Positions 56,456 through 64,000 of a DNA stretch of 64,000 nucleotides are shown in pieces. This DNA is from Apostichopus japonicus (taxonomy: Eukaryota; Echinodermata; Holothuroidea; Aspidochirotida; Stichopodidae), in the NCBI RefSeq assembly GCF_037975245.1, contig NC_092579.1, positions 23,357,166-23,421,165 of the forward strand, given 5' to 3'. A model generated the notes under the pieces. That model was not told the origin of the DNA. It saw only the letters and a list, made by a program, of their open reading frames with translations, and did not search any database. Within the stretch, counting starts at the first letter, position 1; the number at the start of each line of letters is the position of its first letter. The translations under genes and the position numbers were made by a program.

Positions 56456-59202
56456 CGTACTTTAGTGATTGTTTCACCATTCCACGGTACAAACGCTCAA
56501 CTAATAACCTATACCAGCAACATGTAGTTCATCTTGGTTGGTATCATGGATCGAGTAACGACCAGTTTGTTTTCAGTCGCTTCGCTTAAGTTACTGGTAT
56601 CTCATCGGTTCTGTGTTATACTTATAGATATAGGGGAAATATGACTAGGAAATGCAGGGTAGGAGAGAAAAGGGAGAGTGGGCCAGGGCTGGGGATTAAA
56701 CGAGATTGATACCAAGTATAACTCACTAAATACGATTGAAAATTTGATCAAGTTTACCTACCCAGCTATAGATTTTTTTTTTGCAGTAAATGAAGTTTAA
56801 TTAACAAGCGTTTGATTTTACTTGCTATTCTGAACATACCAGACGATTGTATTTTTTTTTTTAAATCTGTCCGAAATGTGATAGCTGCAATCAGTATGTA
56901 TCGAACACAATATGTAGAGGTCTATACACAACCCAGAACTTTCACGCGCACTCTGCACTTATTCGTGCAGTCTTTCGACGACGAAATCAAATGAAATTGA
57001 AAAGGGTGGTTGATATAGCTGTCAAAAACCCTCTCTGCAATAATTGTTAGTTAGATTCATATTTCTCTCACAGCTAAAAGCATGTAGTCTGGGCTTGTCA
57101 CAATTGCAGACACTAATTATCCCGACAGAATAATAATTAGCTTGACGTATTGTATAAACTTGACGCACGCTTGCTCTTGAAGCTAGAACGAAACATCATA
57201 ACTTCAAGATGTACTTCAAGTTTATCTTAAAAGCAGATCGCAACATCGTAAAGCTTACCCCAACGTACATCTCAAGAGATCGAATACGCAACACGAAATC
57301 AGGTTACTTAATTTTGGTGGCGCAATTACAAAATACAAAGCTTTAAATTCCTATTTCATTGATTTGTTTTTGAATGCCTTTTAGTATTATTTTTTGAGGG
57401 ATCATCTCAGCGCTTTTGGACGGAAAATTAAATAGTGTTAGGATCCAGATAAACCAATAAGTTCACTTCCATTTAGTATCAATAAAGCACTAGGTTAACA
57501 AATCTTATATCCACACAAGTTTACCTGCAATTTCTCTTTCGAAAACACAACAAGCGAAATAATGAGAATCTTAAAGAAAGAAACAAAAACACATTCATGT
57601 TTCAGCTGCCAAATATTATTTGCTTGATGGTCTCGGACTACAGTTATCCCCAAGAGAATCCAATTCAATCGTCGCATGAATATTTCTGCAGCGACATACA
57701 AAGTTACTGCGCAAATGTTCGAATATCTTAACATCGTTGCAGTACGATATATACTGTTTAATAGTCGGGAACAGTTTTGTCAAAGTAGGTTATTTATATC
57801 GGCCACGAATAAACAGAAATTTTGGATGTAAATAATAGATTTTGTGCTGACTTTAAATATTCTTTGCTGTTAGATATTCTACAAACCCATAACAGTTAGC
57901 TTTGTTATCTTGAGTAATTCATTTTCATTTTCTGTTGTGAAGTAAAAGTCGAAAAATTGTCAATTTACGTTAACATTTGAGTAATACATGCAGTCTGGAT
58001 TGAGCCGCGGGGCCACGACCCCAGTCATTTTCACAACAATAATTTTCTGGCGAGAGTGTTCCGAGCGCCTCTATACTGGCGACGATTTCAATACCATTGT
58101 TGTTTAGATTCCACTCCCCTGCCCCTACCCCGACCCCCCTCTCAACCTCAAATCTGTTTCGGGATTCGTGTTTAATGTTACTTTGTTAATTTTGTCCATA
58201 AAATATCGGACAAACCGATTACTATCCCCACGCACAAACACACACACATACACAAACACTTTCCACTTAAAAATTCTTTCCTTTTTGGTAGACAATAGTT
58301 ACCAATAAATTCCAAATCGACTTTACGTTGGTTAGCATTTCTTGGTATGTCGTGAGTGGTTGTATATTCTCCTTCCCCGATCATTTCGATCAGGGACGCA
58401 ACCACAAGCTCCCATTCCTCCCCAGCAATAAGAACAGTAAGATACCCCCACCACCCCCACCACCCCCCTATAGGCAGACGGAATATTAACAAAAAAGAGC
58501 AATATAGTGACATTACTTTAATACGTAACGTAGTGTCATAGGTTGAAAATATACCATAACTTTTTATCTAATCTACGTCCTTGTTACCAAAGTTTGTCAA
58601 TACTGTAACATCTTAGTCCCCTCCCACATCCCTCCCTAGTACAAACATGTTGACTACGCCCTTGTTGTCGGTATAGTTTTGCCAGTTTCAAGGAACACCA
58701 TGTTTACATCATACTGTAAGTTTGGCATGTTTCACTTCACTTGAGTTTCGTATTTCCCTACAGACTGATCATACTATAAAGCCATCTTAGTTTTTAATTT
58801 CAAACCTTCTTTTGCAATACAAACCTATCATATACAAAGTACGTAAGCTTCCAAGCCTGTATAGGGAAATCCCTACCAGCATAAGTACCGTATACGTAAA
58901 CAGTTAATGCATATACAAAGATATGTTTTCTGCCAGTCTGTTGTTAATATTTGAGAAAATTTGGAACAAGTCCAACAAAATTACCAAAAGCCCTATTGTT
59001 ATCTACGGTTGATTTATGAATGACAGACTGTGTATTTATTTCATATCCTGAATTCCAAGCACGGCGGCAGCCTATTAACACACGCAGACAATGCCCGTTA
59101 ACGTATATATGTGAGTAAGCCATATTGATATGGTGAAATCGTGAAACCACTAAATATTCCTTTTACCCTATCAGTATATAGGCCTAGTTCAACTTTTGTC
59201 TG

Positions 59203-59205
<3 letters not shown>
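56454..59205. other. Non-coding stretch, no gene seen
   Basis: Only T-runs, a CA-rich patch (about 58230-58256), a C-rich ccccaccaccccc patch (about 58445-58468) and one TAGGCCTA (59179) stand out. The 111-residue minus-strand frame at 58178-58513 has no recognisable domain. Confidence 0.5.

Positions 59206-59243
<38 letters not shown>
59206..59243. repeat. (TA)n microsatellite
   Basis: Uninterrupted TA dinucleotide. Confidence 0.95.
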
Positions 59244-59246
<3 letters not shown>

Positions 59247-59423
59247 CTGTAACAAACATTGGGCTTGATTCCTTTCAGCAGCGTCATGAATTCAAACTTA
59301 TATAATATATATTTCTAGTAATTTCAGTGAATTTTATTGATGATTTATTTATGATGTTCTGTTGAGTGATGGAATATGTTACGTGACTATCAAGCATATC
59401 AGACGTTGCCCAAGACTCAACTC

Positions 59424-59525
59424 GTCGACGGCATGGGCGGCGATCCTGGGGGGGATGGGGGGGATATATCCCCCCCATGAAAATGGGTGGAGGGGATGTA
59501 ATACACCATATCCCCCCCACCAAAT
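59424..59525 (+). repeat. CATGGGCGGCGATCC repeat fragment with G7-ATATAT-C7 hairpin
   Basis: It begins with gtcgacggcatgggcggcg, then G-runs, then gggggggatatatccccccc (about 59458-59477), a perfect 10-bp-arm palindrome. A second, larger dyad pairs this with the downstream catatccccccc. The leading motif recurs inverted at 60640-60665. Confidence 0.7.
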
Positions 59526-59835
59526 GCCAGGAATAAGAATATTTTCATGCCTTCATTTATGCATCATCGTGAATGTACGGCTCTTTTTAGCTTCATTTCT
59601 CGCCTATACCATAAACGCAGTGCGATCTTTTCAAATAAACCGTCTTTATAAAGCAAGAATAGTTGACTGTAGGCTTCATTGGCCCTATAACAACAAAATG
59701 TATTATTGCGCCCACGGTATTGATATAGTACATATATGCACCCTCATAGTATTCATATAGGCCCTATAGTAGGCCTACACACGTACATGTTCCCTCGAAC
59801 AGCTGAGAATCTCATGTTACCAGGGTAATGCTTAA

Positions 59836-60209
59836 TTGGGGGCGTCGGAGCGGTTCGCCGGACCAATATTCACGGCGCAAAAAAAAAAGGAGAAAAAAGT
59901 AGCACTAAGAAGAAAAAAAGGCAAAAAATAAAGAACCAAAATGAAAACATACTTCAAAATGTGTTTCAGAAGATTAATCGGGTACAAAAACAGACAAGGG
60001 AGAATGCACAGAAGAAAAGCTCGGGAAGTGCCATTTCCTGCAATCTGGGAGGCATTTTTGCAAAATTTTCTCCATAACGCTTCGCGCCAACCAATGGTGG
60101 CGCGTAGCGTAGTCTGACCTTCCAAACGTCCCCCACCCCCCCGATAATTATGGTAGATGGCCACACTCTGATCTTCCGTACCAATCCCAAATAGCTTCCG
60201 ACGCCCCTG
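59836..60209. mobile_element. Candidate TTAA-flanked non-autonomous element, 374 bp
   Basis: GGGGCGTCGGA at 59839-59849 is repeated inverted at 60197-60207. The segment is bracketed by TTAA (59832-59835 and 60210-60213), the target used by piggyBac- and Kolobok-type elements. The right-hand part (60020-60130) contains cgcttcgcgccaac-catggtggcg, which recurs at 60500-60615. No transposase frame is recognisable; the minus-strand frames of 87 and 110 residues carry no domain I know. In AT-rich DNA a matched TTAA can arise by chance, so the mechanism is provisional. Confidence 0.5.
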
Positions 60210-60349
60210 TTAATACACGTACGTTTCACCTGGATGCCCTAGCAATCGGTACCTAGGAATGTAACTATGTGTAATTGTGTATTGCATGTGTATAGGCCTA
60301 TAATAGCCTGCATGAGGCCATTTTCTTCATCGAATAATATAAAGAGCTC

Positions 60350-60665
60350 TCGAACATTCTAACGTAGCGCCTGAAACAAGATTGACAGGGGCAATTTTCC
60401 CAAAATAACACCCGAAATTAAAAAAAAAGTATTTTGGATCCTGATTATGAGATATTTCGGACATGAAATCCCAATTTTAAAGTTGGGTATATGCCGCTTG
60501 GAAACCTCGGCAAGTGCCGTTTCCGGCCATCTAGAGGGTTTGTAAATCCCAAAATTTCCTTGTACGCTTCGCGCCAACACATGGTGGCGCTACGCTTAGA
60601 TAGTCAACAAGGTCATATCCCCCCCCCCCCCCACTCGGAAGTACGGATCGCCGCCCATGGTCGAC
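60350..60665 (-). repeat. Diverged relative of the preceding element
   Basis: Read on the minus strand it begins ccatgggcggcgatccg, then a 14-G run, ggtcat words, cgccaccatg-gttggcgcgaagcg, and gatggccggaaacggcac. The middle portion (60500-60615) aligns with 60020-60130. Similarity fades toward 60350. It appears to be another member of one interspersed family. Confidence 0.65.
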
Positions 60666-62220
60666 GGTAGTTTTAGATGGAAAATGATGGGGATAATTGT
60701 TGGGCAGCGGTGTGCGTGTACTTGAGACGAATATATATATATACGCCAGGTCAACATTATACCAGTTTGAAGTCGTATAGTCGGCTGCAGTCGGGAAAAC
60801 TAAACGTGTCACATTTTCCCGCCGACTTGCAGTGTGTATAGTGTGCGTAGGTTCATGACTAAAACTGCACAGATTAAACCAAATTTGTAACCAATCATAC
60901 ATAAATTTGCATGTAACCTAAGAAGGGCTCCGGCAAACCGTCGTTGCCGTGTGAGCTGATCAGCCAGTCAGAATGTGTGTGTGTGTATGTGTAAGGGAGT
61001 GGGGAGGGGAGAGGGGAGGGGATGTCACGTAGCAAGTCAATGAGTCTTCTCCCCGGTAGGTCACGCCGACGGTCGTGATCAGGCGGGGGGGGGGGAGTGT
61101 CCTGCGGGATTAACACAACCTATGATTGGTAACAGATCGTAGCGAGACATACCTACTATAGACTATATACACCATATATGATTCACCGATAATTCGATCG
61201 ATCAATGAACTTTAGAGTTATGGGTTCCATAGCAACTCCCCAATGAGATTATAAAAACGACCTTGCGTTGAGGGATATGTTGCCATTCACCTCATCATGT
61301 TAACTAATTGACGAGTACGAAATGTTTTTTGAAATGTGTCGGTTCCTCAGCAAAACCGTAAGTGTACTGAAAATGAGTACAAGTAAAATAACAGAAACAA
61401 CATTGTCAATAACATTTTTGATTGTCAAATCGACGTTGACGTCGGTGCTCAGTACAGTCCCAGGCTTATTCGGTTAACTCCAATCTATCGTTTTTATAAA
61501 TTATATTGATTATTCAGAAAACTGCTTCGGTAACTTCGTGTTAGCATCAAACACCATTTATCCTTGCAAAGGAACTGTAGTGGGCTGCAAAACGAGTGAT
61601 TTGAAGCGATGAATGTGTTTTGTTTCTACGGATCAGACCTTAAGGTAGGCTCATGTGTTATAGGCCTATACACGATAGGTATAGCCTCTACAGAACAGTC
61701 ACGGATGAACCTCCAATATATTGGTCATTATAAGAATGAAAGACTGTTTTTGTTTATGAATGCATTGACCAGCCACTCCTCTGCTACTCCAAGCAAACCG
61801 ACAACTATACCACAATGTGTTAATGGCATACTATAGGAACACTCTCTATAGAGATGAACACAACATATGACATGGATAAACAAAGAATCTGAGTTGCAGT
61901 GGTATCAGTGCTATATTATATACGTTAAATGCAATAGCTATAACCTACACGATTTTAGGGCCACGTCAACTTACATAATATTTTGAACACTGTAAAGAGT
62001 TCATAATTTTGTCTCCCTCAACAGATTGAAATATTATCCCGCCATACTGTTTCATTAACAGTAACAAAATAAAGTACACGATATGTAAATACTAATGGCA
62101 TGTTGCAGCTGCGGCAATTATATTTGATGAGTCAACAAACCATTAAGAACACCTGCGCCAGTGTCATAATAAGACAGTCGTTATATAATGGCTTATTGTA
62201 ATACATGTACACATTATACA
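60666..62220. other. Non-coding stretch, no gene seen
   Basis: A (TG)n plus G-rich patch is at about 60975-61022, an 11-G run at 61085-61095 and TAGGCCTA at 61671. No frame is recognised; TAGGCCTA copies at 59770 and 60293 lie just to the left. Confidence 0.5.
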
Positions 62221-62290
62221 GACCGAGGTCCTTATACCACTCGACCACAGTGATTCTATACTGGTGTGTGAATGCACTTATAAAGTGGTT
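62221..62290 (-). repeat. tRNA-derived SINE-like family 2, copy 2 (truncated)
   Basis: It contains the same A-box word (62247-62237, minus strand) and the same flanking tgattcta-tactggtgtgtgaatgc as the copy at 56161-56290. The B-box half is absent. Confidence 0.75.
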
Positions 62291-62427
62291 GCCAGTATTT
62301 GCTGTTTAAAACCAAAAAAAAAAATGTTTTGCTTGATTGATTTATTTTATGATGAGAACATTATTCAATTGTTTTTACACACGCAAAAACAAATCTATCT
62401 ATACGGCCAAGGCAAATTAAGAATATA

Positions 62428-62891
62428 TATCTACATATATGTATGCATATATGTATATATATATATATATATATACAATAATAATATAATAATACATATA
62501 TGTATATATATATATATATATATGTATCTTAAATATATGTATATATGTATCTTATATATATTATGTATCTTATATATATTATGTATATGTATATATGTAT
62601 CTTATATATATGTATATGTATATATGTATATGTATCTTATATATATTATGTATACATACATACATTATATATATAATATGTCTATATAATATATATTATA
62701 TATAATATGTATATATGTATCTTATATATATTATGTATATGCATATATGTATCTTACATTATGTATCTTATATATATTATGTATATGTATATGTATGTGT
62801 GTATATGTATGTATATGTATGTGTGTAAATGTATATGTATATATATAGATATAAAGATATATAGATATATAGATATGTATAAATGTATATG

Positions 62892-62928
<37 letters not shown>

Positions 62929-62984
62929 GTGTGTATATATATGTATATGTATGTATGCATATATATAAACATATATATGTACAT
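62428..62984. repeat. Composite TA/TGTA array with TGTATCTTATATA units
   Basis: (TA)n passes into about eight units containing tgtatcttatatatattatg, then tgtatatgtatg and tagatataaagatatag words. The 141- and 97-residue frames spanning it are simple-sequence artefacts. Confidence 0.9.
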
Positions 62985-63212
62985 ATCGAAACCACTCTGA
63001 AGAAGATCGTCGATCCACTGTAAGAATTTGTCACATGTATCGAGTAATTCTATAGTCCATGTGTTGGTGACATATTTTGCCTTACTCTAGAGATCAATCA
63101 TGATACTAACTGGAAATCATTTGTGTGAATCCTAAGGCCGGATCTCGAAACTTTGAACAGTCTCTGTTGAAATGAAAATGAAATGAAATGAAAATATACG
63201 ACCAAGGCAAAT
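62985..63212 (-). repeat. AT-tailed composite repeat, copy D (without the tRNA-like half)
   Basis: It aligns with 16123-16346: gatcgt--ccactgtaagaatttgtcac, atattttgcc-tactctagagatcaa, aatcatttgtgtgaatcctaa-gccggatctcgaaa, tttgaacag, and acca aggcaaatg. The A/B-box module present in the 15.98-kb copy is missing, and the AT-rich array lies directly where it would begin. A (gaaat)n expansion is present at 63170-63190. Confidence 0.85.
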
Positions 63213-63773
63213 GCATCCAGAACAGTGACATCATCAGAGGTGGCATACTCCCAATAGAGACTGTATCAGGAAAAGTACCGAAGCGCATCAGGAGAACATC
63301 TTTGACTGTATTGTAGTAGTAACAGTATCAGTATCGTATTATTACAACGCTCTGCTAATGTGACATAATGTGACATAATGTTCCATAGTACTGCAGCATT
63401 AGTATGTATCGTAGCACCGTATTACCGTAATAATACTGTAGTAATAGTAGCGTACAATAATTACTGCAGTAATGTTCAACCGTATAATACTATAGTCATA
63501 GTGTTGTATATATAGTATCGCTTACTGCCGAAGGAATACCACAGTAGTAAAGTGATAGCACTGCAGCACTGCACAAGTAAAGCACTGATTAAGTGTAGTA
63601 AAAGTACCGTGATCAGTTATAGAGCAATACTGAGCGTAACTGATCATGATATATGCTACTACAGTATAATCACATTAATGGCATCCAAAACAAGACATGG
63701 CACATGCAACCACGTAACTGCCTCGCAATGCATACATAACTCGAACATATAGGCCTATGCCTGCAGATGCAGG
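63213..63773. repeat. Degenerate GTA/GTAGTA-rich region
   Basis: From about 63310 to 63660 words such as tactgtagtaatagtag, tgcagca and accgta recur without a fixed period. gtgacataat is doubled at 63359-63380. It is probably an old, decayed minisatellite. TAGGCCTA occurs at 63750. Confidence 0.45.
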
Positions 63774-63960
63774 ATATATATATATATTTATATATATATA
63801 TATTTATTTATATATATATTTATATATATTTGTATATATATATATATATGTATATGTATTTGTATGTATACATATATATATATATACACATGTATGTATA
63901 TATATGTATATATATGTATGTATATATGTATTTGTATGTATGTATGTATGTATGTATACA

Positions 63961-64000
<40 letters not shown>
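63774..64000. repeat. Composite TA/ATGT array running off the window end
   Basis: TA repeats with ttta and gtat interruptions, a (TATG)n stretch near 63935-63958, then pure TA to the last base. The array continues beyond the window. Confidence 0.93.

Overview
The window looks like non-coding DNA from a large, AT-rich animal nuclear genome, probably a marine invertebrate. An echinoderm or other deuterostome is my best guess from its texture: very many (TA)n arrays, long poly-G/poly-C runs, the recurrent palindrome TAGGCCTA, tRNA-derived short interspersed repeats, and a tandem repeat rich in AGGTCA. That assignment is inference; no gene here fixes the species. There is no bacterial or phage organisation: no operons, no ribosome-binding-site spacing and no dense coding.

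I found no protein-coding gene or exon I would defend. The longest open frames are of three kinds. Some run through (TA)n and read as Ile-Tyr repeats. Some run through minisatellites, such as the Val-Ser-Ile-Cys frames near 26.8-27.1 kb. The rest are short frames with no recognisable domain. Unlinked exons of a gene with large introns, or an unconserved lncRNA, cannot be excluded by eye.

What can be supported is a layered repeat landscape. (1) At 48.2-50.6 kb there is an AGGTCA-rich tandem repeat with units of about 100-155 bp. It is split by a 1,546-bp hAT-type DNA transposon remnant (48361-49906) with CAGTGTTCGA ends and a perfect 8-bp target duplication, cttgtaaa. (2) A second short hAT-like element lies at 51520-51848, with CAGG ends and a 7-of-8 matching target duplication. 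(3) A repeat family with a tRNA-like promoter module and an AT-dinucleotide tail has copies at 11.5, 16.0, 45.8 and 63.0 kb. Every copy has a (TA)n-type array or AT-rich tract at its tail end. (4) A second tRNA-like SINE family is at 56.2 and 62.2 kb, and a class-II (Ser/Leu-like) tRNA-derived copy is at 3.2 kb. (5) A foldback element at about 20.44-20.84 kb sits inside a TTGAATATAT array. (6) A candidate TTAA-flanked element lies at 59836-60209, with diverged relatives at 60.50-60.66 and 59.42 kb. (7) Numerous minisatellites, local duplications and microsatellites make up much of the rest.

Two short palindromes are strikingly over-represented across unrelated sequence: TGACGTCA (about 20 exact copies seen) and TAGGCCTA (about 9). 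Both would be expected less than about once in 64 kb at this base composition. The most interesting structural points are the dated nested insertion in the AGGTCA array, which itself carries perfect DR1 and DR4 nuclear-receptor-type spacings, and the composite tRNA-like repeat that appears tied to (TA)n arrays.
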